Below are positions 46,525 through 58,100 of a stretch of 61,597 nt of DNA, in pieces. The notes below the pieces were generated by a model, which ran no database searches, was not told the DNA's origin, and saw nothing but the letters and a program-made list of their open reading frames with translations. Made by a program: the position numbers and the translations under genes. The stretch lies in the NCBI GenBank assembly GCA_016187835.1, contig JACPIY010000058.1, positions 1 to 61,597 on the forward strand. Reading direction: 5' to 3'. The stretch comes from Deltaproteobacteria bacterium. GTDB taxonomy: Bacteria; Desulfobacterota_D; UBA1144; Nemesobacterales; CSP1-2. Position 1 is the stretch's first letter, and the number at the start of each line of letters is the position of its first letter.

Positions 46525-48960
46525 TTAGACTTGATCCCTCTCAACAACCTTCGCCACAGCGGCTACCTTTTCTCCGGGTTCGAGTTCAATGAGTCGTAGA
46601 CCCTGTGCTCCTCTTCCGTAAACGCTTATTTGTGAAGCCTCCATCCGAATTACCTTTCCATGAGTCGTAATTAGTATGACCTGCATATCGTTTGTCACTT
46701 GAAACGCTCCTACAACCCGCCCATTTCTATCCGAAGTTCTAATCGTCATAACCCCTTTTCCTCCCCGCCCGGTTAAACGATACTCAGAGACAGCCGTTCT
46801 CTTCCCATAGCCCATCTCAGCAACTGTAAGAATCTGAGCATTCGGATTTTGAACTACCTCAAGACTAACAACCTCGTCTCCCTCATCTAGCCTGATACCA
46901 ATGACCCCGGTAGCGGTTCTTCCCATATCTCTTACTTCATCTTCTTTAAACCTGATAGCCTGACCAAAACGTGTTGTAAGCAGAATATCGTCCTCTCCAC
47001 TAGTTATTCCGGCGCCTATAAGTTCGTCATCATCTCTCACGTTCACTGCCACAATTCCACCCACGCGGGGATTTGAATAAGCCATAAGCTCGGTTTTTTT
47101 CACAATGCCTTTTTTTGTAGCCATAATCACAAACTGATCCTCTTTAAATTCACGTACAGGAAGGACGGCAGCAATACTCTCACCCGAGGAAAGGTTTAGC
47201 AAATTGACTATTGCTTTTCCTTTTGCCGTCGGTCCGGCCTCGGGAATTTCATGAACCTTCAGCCAATAGCACCTTCCGAGATTCGAAAAAAAGAGAACAT
47301 AATTGTGAGTAGAAGCTACAAATATCGTTTCTATGAAATCGGTATCCTTTGTAGTCATACCGGTTTTGCCCTTCCCGCCTCTTCTCTGACTCCTGTAAAC
47401 GCTGAGCGGGGTATTCTTTATATATCCCTCATGAGTAATCGTCACTACCATGTCCTCATCCGCAATAAGGTCCTCAAGAGAAATCTCTTCGACACTATCA
47501 ATAATCTCAGTCCTTCTTTCATCACCGTAACGGTTCTTAATATCTTCAAGTTCACTTATAATAATATCAAGAATCAGCTGCTCCTTTTGGAGAATCTCTT
47601 TTAGATTATCGACGGTTTTGATCAATTCATTTCTTTCTTCAATTATCTTCTCTCTTTCGAGGGCCGTGAGTCTCTGGAGTCTCATGTCGAGAATCGCTTG
47701 AGCCTGCTTGTCTGAGAGAGAAAGCTTCGACATCAAGCCTTCTTTTGCCTCCTGAGGGCTCTCCGATTTTCTAATTAAAGCGATAACCTCATCGAGATGA
47801 TCTAGTGCAATCTTAAGCCCATCTAATAGATGAAGTCTTTCTTCAGCCTTGCGAAGCTCATATTGAGTGCGTTTGGTTACGACTTCCTTTCTGTGCTCTA
47901 TAAACTGACCAATTAAATCTTTAAGCGGAAGAACTCGAGGCTGATTTCTCACGAGGGCAAGCATTATGATCCCGAAGGAAGTGTCCATTGGGGTATGTTT
48001 ATAAAGCTGATTTAATACGACCTCCGCATTTTCACCACGTTTTATTTCTACGACAACTCTAATTCCTTCTCTATCCGACTCATCACGTATGTCTGCGATA
48101 CCCTTTATCTTTTCATCCTTCACAAGATCAGCGATGCGTTCAATCAACTTTGCTTTGTTAACCTGGAAAGGAATCTCGGTGATGATTATGCTTTCCTTCT
48201 CTCCCTTTTTCTGCTTCTCAATCTTTGCCCTTGCTCTAATTTTAATAATTCCCCTACCGGTAGAATAGGCTTCTCTTATGGCTACTTTCCCGCATATAAA
48301 ACCACTTGTGGGAAAATCCGGGCCAGGTATATATCCCATCAACTCGTCGAGTGAGATACCAGGATTCTTAATCTGAGCGATTATGGCGTCTACAAGCTCT
48401 CCTAAATTGTGTGGCGGAATGTTGGTTGACATTCCAACGGCAATTCCCGAAGAACCGTTTAAAAGGAGGTTGGGGATCTTTGCAGGAAGAACCACAGGCT
48501 CAACGGCGCTTCCGTCATAGTTAGGTATAAATTCAACTGTTTCCTTGTCTATGTCATCCAGCATTTCGCTTGCAATCCTTGCAAGCCTAACCTCCGTATA
48601 ACGCATAGCGGCAGGAGGGTCTCCATCAATAGAACCAAAGTTTCCCTGCCCATCCACAATCGGATAGCGCATTGAAAAATCCTGTGCCATTCTCACAAGG
48701 GCATCATAGATGGCCGCGTCTCCATGGGGATGAAATTTACCCATCACATCACCGACAATCCTTGCGGATTTTTTATATGGTTTATTCCATTCGTTCCCCA
48801 GCTCGTACATCCCATAAAGAATTCGTCTGTGAACCGGTTTTAGGCCATCTCTCACATCGGGAAGAGCGCGTCCAATTATGACGCTCATCGAATAGCTGAG
48901 ATAAGATTCTTTCATCTCATCTTCGATGTTTATAGGCACTATCTGAGAAGCTGTCGCCAT
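46525..48960 (-). CDS. gyrA: DNA gyrase subunit A
   Basis: An 811-residue type II topoisomerase subunit: [40 protein letters not shown], the active-site Tyr in MRYTEVRLA, and [11 protein letters not shown] (GyrA box) in the C-terminal beta-pinwheel. It cuts and rejoins DNA and pairs with GyrB, which is not in this window. A strong AGGAGGTG lies nine bases before the ATG. Confidence 0.97.
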   Translation of the reverse strand: MATASQIVPINIEDEMKESYLSYSMSVIIGRALPDVRDGLKPVHRRILYGMYELGNEWNKPYKKSARIVGDVMGKFHPHGDAAIYDALVRMAQDFSMRYPIVDGQGNFGSIDGDPPAAMRYTEVRLARIASEMLDDIDKETVEFIPNYDGSAVEPVVLPAKIPNLLLNGSSGIAVGMSTNIPPHNLGELVDAIIAQIKNPGISLDELMGYIPGPDFPTSGFICGKVAIREAYSTGRGIIKIRARAKIEKQKKGEKESIIITEIPFQVNKAKLIERIADLVKDEKIKGIADIRDESDREGIRVVVEIKRGENAEVVLNQLYKHTPMDTSFGIIMLALVRNQPRVLPLKDLIGQFIEHRKEVVTKRTQYELRKAEERLHLLDGLKIALDHLDEVIALIRKSESPQEAKEGLMSKLSLSDKQAQAILDMRLQRLTALEREKIIEERNELIKTVDNLKEILQKEQLILDIIISELEDIKNRYGDERRTEIIDSVEEISLEDLIADEDMVVTITHEGYIKNTPLSVYRSQRRGGKGKTGMTTKDTDFIETIFVASTHNYVLFFSNLGRCYWLKVHEIPEAGPTAKGKAIVNLLNLSSGESIAAVLPVREFKEDQFVIMATKKGIVKKTELMAYSNPRVGGIVAVNVRDDDELIGAGITSGEDDILLTTRFGQAIRFKEDEVRDMGRTATGVIGIRLDEGDEVVSLEVVQNPNAQILTVAEMGYGKRTAVSEYRLTGRGGKGVMTIRTSDRNGRVVGAFQVTNDMQVILITTHGKVIRMEASQISVYGRGAQGLRLIELEPGEKVAAVAKVVERDQV

Positions 48961-49306
48961 TTAGATACACACCTCCTAATATTTACAATTCCCCTACAGA
49001 ATGTTACAGGAACCATAGAAATTCCTTATTTTTTCTGGAAAGGTTTCAAGTTCTTTTTTCCGATGAGACGATCCTGTATTTAGCAGGGAGAATTATCAAT
49101 TTAATGCATATATAGAATATATGTAAGGTGACTGTGTGTCAAAGAAAAAAACGAATATGAGTGGGCTAGAAGGAAGGAATAAAAGGAATCGATACTTGCT
49201 GTGGTATGCTATCTCAAATGGTATAGCCGACAACTTATAGAATAATTGTTTGCTGGTAAACTTTAGCTCAGTAACTGCTGTTGCTTATTCATCTTGTGCT
49301 TACCTC
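48961..49306. other. 346-bp gap upstream of gyrA
   Basis: Contains the gyrA ribosome site and presumably its promoter. I see no gene or repeat I can support. Confidence 0.4.
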
Positions 49307-49978
49307 TTAACCAGATGGCTTAGTTGTTTTCTTAGCTGAGGTATCAACAAGATATCCTACACCTGATAAAGAATCTACTCCAATCTGAATTAGGCGATAG
49401 GCTGTATTTTCTTCAGGTGTATTCTCTTCTATGAGAATTGGAGCAGATTTAACAGAACTATTATTAGAATGGTATACAATATAGAAGAAGCAACCGTTTT
49501 GAATTACGCCTTTATACATGAGTTTAGTATCCATAGATCGCTTGCCTACCCAATTGTTTGACCCTAGGTCATTCTCACTGAGTATGAATGTAACTTGTGT
49601 ATTTGCATAATTTATATCCGGTGAAAACCACTGCACTTTTCTCGCCACTGATTCGTCAATTTTAACATCCTCAAGGTGAGAATGCGGAATAACTATATCC
49701 ATAAGCTGATATAGTGAGGGAAATAGCTCTTTTCTTTGCCATGTTTTGATGTGTCGCCTGCCAAACAATTGATCCTTTATTTTATTATCTGACTCCATAA
49801 ATTCGCATGTAAATGAAGTCTGGCATTCCCCGGACTCATGTAAACTAGTTTTTATATCACCAGCTAGGTATCTTACAGCTACATAAATATCATTTTTATT
49901 TGACCACACCCTCCAAATAGACGAATTAGGCCCATCTGAAGATCCAAAAGCAAATCTTAAAGTATTTCCTTCACTCAT
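49307..49978 (-). CDS. Conserved hypothetical protein (223 aa)
   Basis: It starts SEGNTLRFAFGSSDGPNSSIWRVWSNKND then VAVRYLAGDIKTSLHESGECQ, written here in parts. I recall similar unnamed proteins in varied bacteria but no function. No signal peptide or membrane span. It lies alone between gyrA and the decarboxylase. Confidence 0.6.
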   Translation of the reverse strand: MSEGNTLRFAFGSSDGPNSSIWRVWSNKNDIYVAVRYLAGDIKTSLHESGECQTSFTCEFMESDNKIKDQLFGRRHIKTWQRKELFPSLYQLMDIVIPHSHLEDVKIDESVARKVQWFSPDINYANTQVTFILSENDLGSNNWVGKRSMDTKLMYKGVIQNGCFFYIVYHSNNSSVKSAPILIEENTPEENTAYRLIQIGVDSLSGVGYLVDTSAKKTTKPSG

Positions 49979-50233
49979 TGTACTGACAGCCTAGTCATCG
50001 GTCACATAGATTGCATAAGTATAATATAACCATTCAAATATAGTGAGATGGAAGTGCTTACAACTTAATTACGCTTTGCCCCAACCCTCGATTTTGGCTA
50101 TACTTCCCTTCAAAAATAAACAAGGAGAACGGTAACGTCTGCACCGTACCGCGAAATACTCAATAAAATCCGGCTTACGTTCCCTCAACCTGTAAGCGAC
50201 AAGGTTCACGACTCTTACGTCGTCTATACAGTC

Positions 50234-51775
50234 ATGCGGGCATTAGACAAAGTGGATGACCTTAAAGGAGAACTTCCAATACTTGGGAAACGGGAACCAC
50301 TTGATTACCAGGATGCACAAAAGGCGCGATTACGTTTAGAGCCGTACCCATTAGAATATGTTACAGAAGAGTTGGTAAAGTACCTGGAGGGCATGACTAT
50401 ATGGGGACATCCCCGCACTCAGCAGAACGTTGTTCCTCCTCCCACTATTGCATCTCTTATCGGTATGATGCTTGCCGAAGTTTACAATCCAAATATTGCC
50501 TGGGATGAGTATAGCCACAAGGTCGCACTTGCCGAAGTTGAGGTAGTGGCAATGACCTCGGCACTTATCGGATATGACCCTGAGCAATCATCGGGTGTGT
50601 TTACTTTTGGAGGCACAGGTACAACTTTCTACGGTATGAAAGCAGGAATTGAAAAAGCCATGCCAGATGCAATGGAAGATGGTGTAAGAGAGGATGCGGT
50701 AATTTTCGCGAGCGATTGCAGCCACTACTGCCGTTTCAACGTCGCCGGTTGGCTGGGCTTGGGTGGAAAGAACCTGGTCACTATCCCTACAAACTCGCGA
50801 AACGAGATAGACATTCCCGCGCTTCGCAATGCGGCACGCGAGGCTTTGGCAGAAGGCCGGAAGATTGCCGGTTTTATCTGCACTATGGGCACTACCGATG
50901 CCTTTGGTCTTGACGATTTAGAAGAAGTCGTGCAACTGCGGGACCAGTTGGTAGAAGAGTTTAAATTGACGTATTACCCCCATGTCCACGCAGACGCAGT
51001 GATCGGGTGGGCGTGGTCAGTATTTAACGATTATCTTTTTGAAGAGAACCCCCTCGGGTTTCGACCCCGCACCGTCCGCGCCCTTGCCGGAGCCTGCCAT
51101 CGAATCCAGCATTTGCATCTTGCGGACTCAGTCGGTGTGGACTTTCACAAGACTGGATTCACTCCTTACATATCAAGCCTGGTGCTATTCAAAGACCGAA
51201 AAGATTTGCAACTCTTGATGCGCAGTCAAGAGCGGATGCCATATCTCTACCAATTTGGCGAACACCGGCCGGGAATGTTTACAATGGAAACCTCTCGCAG
51301 CGGTTCGGGCGTGCTTGCAGCTCTTGCGAACCTGAAATTGTTCGGAAAACAAGGTTTGCGGGCAATTCTGGGGCATATAGTTGAAATGGCGCAACTCCTT
51401 CGGGAGCACCTTGAGGGACACGCTTATACAACAGTGCTCAACCGCGACAACTTTGGCACGGTAACTATCTTCCGGGCATATCCGGAAGGAGTGGATACTT
51501 TTGAGATTAAAGAGCAGGAGCTGAACGACCCGGGGTTTCGCGACACGCTTCTTCGTCACAACGAATACAACCGTCGCATTGCGGAATACGTCCACACCGA
51601 AGCGATGGAAGGAAGAGGAGTTGTCCTTTCGCTCACTGACTGCTACCGCAACACCTCTTACGGGGAGCCGGTCGTAGGACTCAAATCCTATATACTGTCC
51701 CCCTTCGTAGACGAAGAAAACGTGGAGGCGATAGTGGAGAAGGTCTTGGAGGCGAGGGAGAAGGTTACTCCCTGA
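50234..51775 (+). CDS. PLP-dependent group II decarboxylase-like enzyme
   Basis: A 513-residue PLP enzyme related to glutamate/tyrosine/aromatic-amino-acid decarboxylases. It contains TIWGHPRTQQNVVPPPTIAS, FTFGGTGTTFYGMKAG, SDCSHYC, GTTDAFGLDDLEE, HVHADAVIGWAW and the PLP-binding Lys in GVDFHKTGFTPY (about residue 305). Substrate uncertain. The coding signal continues upstream: the same frame from 50120 reads APYREILNKIRLTFPQPVSD and DKVHDSYVVYTV but has no ATG, GTG or TTG. An AAGGAG at 50122-50127 points at ACG or GTA, which is unusual. Confidence 0.8.
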   Translation: MRALDKVDDLKGELPILGKREPLDYQDAQKARLRLEPYPLEYVTEELVKYLEGMTIWGHPRTQQNVVPPPTIASLIGMMLAEVYNPNIAWDEYSHKVALAEVEVVAMTSALIGYDPEQSSGVFTFGGTGTTFYGMKAGIEKAMPDAMEDGVREDAVIFASDCSHYCRFNVAGWLGLGGKNLVTIPTNSRNEIDIPALRNAAREALAEGRKIAGFICTMGTTDAFGLDDLEEVVQLRDQLVEEFKLTYYPHVHADAVIGWAWSVFNDYLFEENPLGFRPRTVRALAGACHRIQHLHLADSVGVDFHKTGFTPYISSLVLFKDRKDLQLLMRSQERMPYLYQFGEHRPGMFTMETSRSGSGVLAALANLKLFGKQGLRAILGHIVEMAQLLREHLEGHAYTTVLNRDNFGTVTIFRAYPEGVDTFEIKEQELNDPGFRDTLLRHNEYNRRIAEYVHTEAMEGRGVVLSLTDCYRNTSYGEPVVGLKSYILSPFVDEENVEAIVEKVLEAREKVTP

Positions 51776-51888
51776 TAAATTTACATCTTATTTCATATCG
51801 AAATACTGACTTGATAGCATTCTTAACATAAATCTATCTGCAGTACATATAGCCCCCGCTCTCTCTTTTAAATCTCGTCTTTTAGCTA

Positions 51889-51919
51889 ATGTAGGGGCGG
51901 GGTAACCCCGCCCCTACAT
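51889..51919. repeat. Palindrome ATGTAGGGGCGGGGT... (GTAGGG rim)
   Basis: A near-perfect 31-bp palindrome with arm ATGTAGGGGCGGGGT, after the decarboxylase gene. GTAGGG-rim group. Confidence 0.85.
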
Positions 51920-52105
51920 GTTAACGCTTTACAACAAATGTACATTGTAAAACCTTCTTTCGTTTATCGTTGATCAGCCGCTTTTTGTTTTGACAATCGA
52001 TAAAAAAATCCTAGTGCTACCACTAAAATAGTAGAAAACTCCTAATCCAGAAATACACCAAAAGTGCTATAGATTTCATGTTTAAAGAGTAAAAACAATT
52101 ATACA

Positions 52106-55100
52106 ATGAGTAGAAACATTTTTACTAACTTTAAAATCACAACTTTAATATATCTACTAACAATACCTATATCGAGCAATCTATTCGCATTAACTATATA
52201 CGATGGCGGCTATGATGAAACAGGATTCCAACCGAACAGAGTTTATTTAAATTATTCACCCCATGAGTTCATAAATCCCTATTCCGGAAATTTAACACTC
52301 TCTCATACGGATGTAACATTGCCGGGAAACGGAGGTCTGGATTTAACAATTCAGAGAAACTACAACAGCAAAGTTTTATATTTACCTCCCCCACTCGCAG
52401 CCTGGGTACCCACTGAAGGTGCAATGGGAATTGGTTGGGATTTACACTTCGGAAGAATTGCACCCTTTGGCGAACCCTTTCTACCTGCTGCAGGATTGAC
52501 AATGTCCGATGGCTCTGTATATCTCATTTACAACAATAATCACCAAAATATTAATTCTCATGTGAATGCCGGTTACATAGCCGAGAATTTTGCAACCTTA
52601 AATTTTGATGAATCTAACGAGGTATGGACTATGTCTCTTATTGATGGAACTGTCTATACCTTTGATCAACAAATTAGAAATTCTACCGGCTACGCGGAAG
52701 AATATTTTGCAAGTTCCATAAAAGACAAAAATGGAAATGAGATAAAGATTGGATACTATGATTGTTGCAACTTCCAGGTAGATGTTGACGGGTTTAGAGG
52801 TACTCTAGGCACATGTCCAGGTGATAATTCAGTAGTTAGAAAAGCATCTCACATTAAGCAAATAACAGATAGCGTCGGCAGAGTTATAAAGTTCAATTGG
52901 CTTAATAATTTATGTAGATCGAATAACCAATCGAATGTAATTAATTCAATAGATGTAAACGGGAAAATTTACAATTACATATATAACCCAGTTCAAATTA
53001 CCTCAGGCGATGGTCAGGTTGAAGATATAGCTTATGCTTTAATTGAGGTAAAACCCCCTGATGGTCCTAGCTGGGCATACAATTACGAGTCTGATGGTGT
53101 TCGTCCTGATGGAGAGATTAAGTCCGTTAGATACCCTTCCGGCGGTGTAGTGGAATATGCTTTTGATACTTTTACTCCGGATCCTCAGCAACACGTTGAT
53201 TGGTTTTCCAATACAATACCTCTCAAAACAAGGGCAATAACATCTCGAAAGGCTTCCGGTCCCAATATGACACCTGGGACGTGGACATATTCTTACGGGC
53301 TCTTAGAAAATAAAAACAGTACTACTGTAACCGAACCCTGCGGTAACAAAGTCGTATATAAGTTTCATGGAGTCCTTGAAAGTTCTTACATCGGCGATTG
53401 GGCAATTATGCTACTAGATGAGAAGAAGGTTTTCGATAGCGATAATAACCTCATCCAATTTGAGAAGAATACATGGAACCCATATCAGATGTCGGCAAAT
53501 GCCAACAGAGTAGAGCAAGGATTCTTCTTCCCTCTCTTAGCTTCAAGAACTATTTCAAGAGAAGGCAATGATTATGTTACTAATTTTACATACAACGCTT
53601 TTTATGCGGCGCCGACTAAAATTGAAGAACTGGGAGAATTAACAAGAACAACGGATATATCGTACTTCGAAAACATTTCAAGTGGAAACTATATAGTCGG
53701 GAAACCCCTTGTTTCAACCCTAACAGATGGTGTCGAGACAAAAACAATTACAAACTCCTATGACGCTAAAGGAAATCTCATTTCAGAGGATAAATACGGT
53801 GTAACCACTGAATTCTCTTATCTTCTAGATGGGAATTTAGCGTGGGAGAAGAACGCAAGGGGTTTCTACACCCATTTTGATCAATATAGCTTTGGAACAG
53901 CCGGTCGAATTAGATATGGTTCTTCAAATGCTTCAGGATCAGACCCAATTTACTCTGAGACAAGAACGATTAACTGGGAAGGAACCATCGGAAGCTTAAC
54001 AAATGGAAGGGGGTATCAAACTTCTTTTAGCTACGATGGTATAAATAGATTAACTGGAGTAACTCCACCTCCAAGCGGTGAAGCAGTAACCTTAATTACC
54101 TATGATGATATAGGAGGTCGGAGCTATAAAATCAAAAAAGGTATTTCTGAAGTTCAATACAATTTTGATGGTTTGGGAAGGCAAATTGGCACCCAATCAA
54201 ATGTTGGCGTGTTTACTGAAAAAAGATACGACCAATGCGGCCGCAAGATATATGAATCGCTCCCATTCTCTTTCGACGGCTCAACTCCAAATACAGGTGA
54301 TAGTTTCACTTATGATGCTCTAGATAGAGTAACGAAAATTACCCATCCTGATAGCTCCTCTATAAACTATTCCTATTCAGGCAATAACGTGACGATTAGT
54401 AATGAAAGAAACATCAATACGACTTTTAATTTCAAGTCTTTTGGGGATCCGGAAGACAAAAGGCTTATCAGTATCAGAGATTCTCAAAATAATATAACCT
54501 CTTATGAATATAATTTTCTTGGAAACATTGTTCGTGTTGATTCACCAGTAGGTGGGGATCGAGTCTTCACCTATAATTCCAAAAATTTCTTGGTTTCAGA
54601 AACCAATCCGGAAAACGGGACAACAGCTTACACTCATGATCCAATAGGTAATGTCACTTCAAAAACCGATTCCAAAAGTCAAACAACTCAATATCAATAT
54701 GATGGTTTAAACCGTTTAATATTGGTTGATTACCAATCAAATGAGGACGATGTTACTTATCAATATGACAATGCAAACAATAGAACTTTGATGCAAAGTA
54801 GTTCAGGAAGTTACTGGTATTCATATGAGTATGACCAATCAAACAGGTTAACTAAACAGACCGTAAATCTAGGCAGCACGACCTATATAGTTGATTTTGT
54901 TTATGATGAAAGAAATAACCTTATTCGAACTGTTTACCCTTCCGGCGAAGTGGTTAATTACAACTATGATCCCGCAAACAGGTTGTTGGACATATACGAT
55001 CCTTCAAATATACTGTTTATTGGTAATATCCTTTATCATGCTTCAGGATCCCCCAATCATTATATAAATGCCAATTATGTCAGCTCAGACTTCACTTTTG

Positions 55101-58100
55101 ATAATCGTCACCGTTTAAAGACTGTTAAGATTTCAAGACCATTTCCTGAGTTAAAAGTGACCAAAGATGGTTTAGGCAAAGGTACTGTAAAAAGCGATCC
55201 TCTTGGAATTGATTGCGGTAACGATTGTTCGCAGATTTATCCTGCAGATGGCATAACGGTAACATTGACTGTAGAGCCCGATCAAGATTCAAATTTTGTC
55301 AACTGGAGTGGAGACCCTGATTGCTCGGATGGTGTAGTGCTTATGGATGCGAACAAGACCTGTATCGCAACCTTCGCATTGAAATCTAATCAGTTCGCAC
55401 TCACAGTGAATAAAGCAGGCACCGGGACAGGAACTGTGACAAGCAGTCCAGCGGGAATAGATTGCGGAAGCGACTGTACTGAGAATTATAATGCCAATAC
55501 TCAGGTGACTTTAACACCAACTCCCGATGCAAGCTCAAACTTCACAGGCTGGAGTGGAGATGCCGATTGCTCTGATGCTGTGGTTATCATGGATGCAAGT
55601 AAGACCTGCACCGCTACTTTTGAACCAATACAACAATTTACCCTTACAGTGAACAAAGTTGGTACCGGAACAGGAACCGTGACATGTAGTCCCACAGGAA
55701 TAAATTGTGGAAGCGATTGTACAGAAAATTATGTTGCAAATACCCCCGTAACACTAACTGCGATACCTGCTGCTGGATCTAAATTTATAGCTTGGACTGG
55801 AGATGCAGACTGTACAGATGGCACAGTCACAATGGATGCAAACAAGATCTGTACTGCGCAATTCTCACCACTGCTTACGCTTACAATTGAAAAGAATGGT
55901 ACAGGAACTGGAACTGTTGTAAGTGTTAACTATGAAGGAATAAATTGTGGAAGTGATTGCTCGGAAGGCTATGACGAAAATTCTCTTATAGATATAAATG
56001 CAATTCCTGATCCTGATTCAAACTTTGCAGGCTGGAGTGGAAACCCAGATTGTTCGGATAATCTTGTTACTATGGATATAAGTAAAACCTGTATTGCCAC
56101 ATTCAATCTCCTACCTTCTAACCAACATACATTATCTGTAAACAAACAGGGTGATGGTTTTGGAACAGTTACTAGTACTCCAGCCGGTATTAATTGCGGT
56201 AGCGATTGTACCGAGGCTTATAATGATAATACACAGGTAACGCTAACACCAGTTCCTGTTCCGGGCGGTGGTTCAATCTTTGGAGAATGGAGTGGAGATG
56301 CAGATTGTTCTGACGGTGTAGTTACAATGGAGGTAAATAAAACTTGTACCGCCACTTTTACACAATCTGCACAGCGGTTCCATCTTTCAATTGATATCAA
56401 GGGTTTTGGAGAAGTACAAGGATTGTCCGGGTTCCCTTTTCAAAATGAAATTAGAATAGATTGTACAGGATTAGGTGATCTTACTCCTTTTCAGTTTAAT
56501 AACGATTGTGAAGAAGATTATGCAGTTAATACCGAGGTAGAATTTAAAATTTTTACATTATCGGAATGCCCCCCAGGTCCTGGCGAATTTTGTACCGACC
56601 CTGAGATCGACTATAATTCGACTTTCTTAAGTTGGGAAGGCGACCCTGATTGCTTAGATGGTGAAGTTACAATGGATGCAGATAAGACCTGCACCGCTAT
56701 CTTCACACCATTTAAGCTGGATGTATTTATAACTGGGGGAGGAACGGTAACTATAAGTCCTCAGGGAAATACCTGTACTATCTTTCCTGCTTGCTCTGAC
56801 TATTATCAACCAAATACACAGGTAACTCTAACGCCAGTTCCCAATGCTGGATCAGCCTTTTCGGGCTGGAGCGAGGATTCAGATTGCTCAGATGGTATAG
56901 TCACGATGGATACGGACAAGAAATGTAGAGCTACTTTCACTGGGTCCTCGCAGCAATTTACTCTCACAGTTAATAAATCCAGTACTGGAACTGGCACAGT
57001 AACGAGCAATCCTAGTGGAATAAATTGTGGTGCTGATTGCACACAGGATTACGATGTTAACACACAGGTAACACTAACCGCGGTCCCTGATGCCGGATCA
57101 ATTTTTGATGGATGGAGTGGCGATTCGGATTGCTCGGATGGCGTAGTTAGCATAGATGCAAATAAGTCTTGCACCGCCACTTTTACGCAATCATCAAACC
57201 AGCTTGTACTCACGGTGACCAAATCCGGCACTGGGACAGGTACCGTAACCAGCAGTCCTGTGGGAATAAATTGTGGTAGTGATTGCACGGAGAACTATGC
57301 TATAAACACGGTAGTATCTTTGACCATTACACCCGACCCTGGATCGAGATTTGTAGGTTGGAGTGGCGATCCAGGGTGCAACGATCAATTGACACTAAAT
57401 ACGAATAAGAATTGCATAGCAACTTTTGAACCGGATCTATTTACTCTAACTGTAAATAAGAGCGGAGTTGGGACCGGAACCGTAACCAGCAGTCCTGTCG
57501 GTATAGACTGCGGAACTGATTGTTCGGAGAATTATCCACCTAACACACAGGTAACTCTCACTGCGGTACCCGATTCGGATTTCGTATTTGCCGGATGGAC
57601 TGGAGACGATGAGGATTGCTCAGATGGAATTGTTACTATCGATTTTTCAAAAAACTGCACAGCCAGATTTGGATTACCATCGGCACACTTTGCGTATGTT
57701 ACAAATGAAGGGGATAACAGCGTATCAGTTATAGATACTTCATCAAATATCGTAGTTGATACTATTAATGTTGGAGATTCACCAGTAGGTATCGCAATTA
57801 GCCCTGATGATGCGTTTATCTATGTAGCTAACCAATTTGGCGATAGCGTATCAGTGGTTGATACATCAACAAACGGTGTAATAGCCACGGTTAGTGTAGG
57901 ATTTGGGCCCAGACACTTGGCTGTCAGTCCAGATGGGACCCGGGTTTATGTAGTGAACGAGTTTGAAAACAGCCTATCAGTGATAGATACCTCAACTAAC
58001 TCCGTGGTAAACACAATAACTGTAGGCGACACACCTCAGGAGGTGGCAGTTAGCCCCGATGGGATGCGCGTTTATGTAACAAACTATGTTGATGGCAGCG

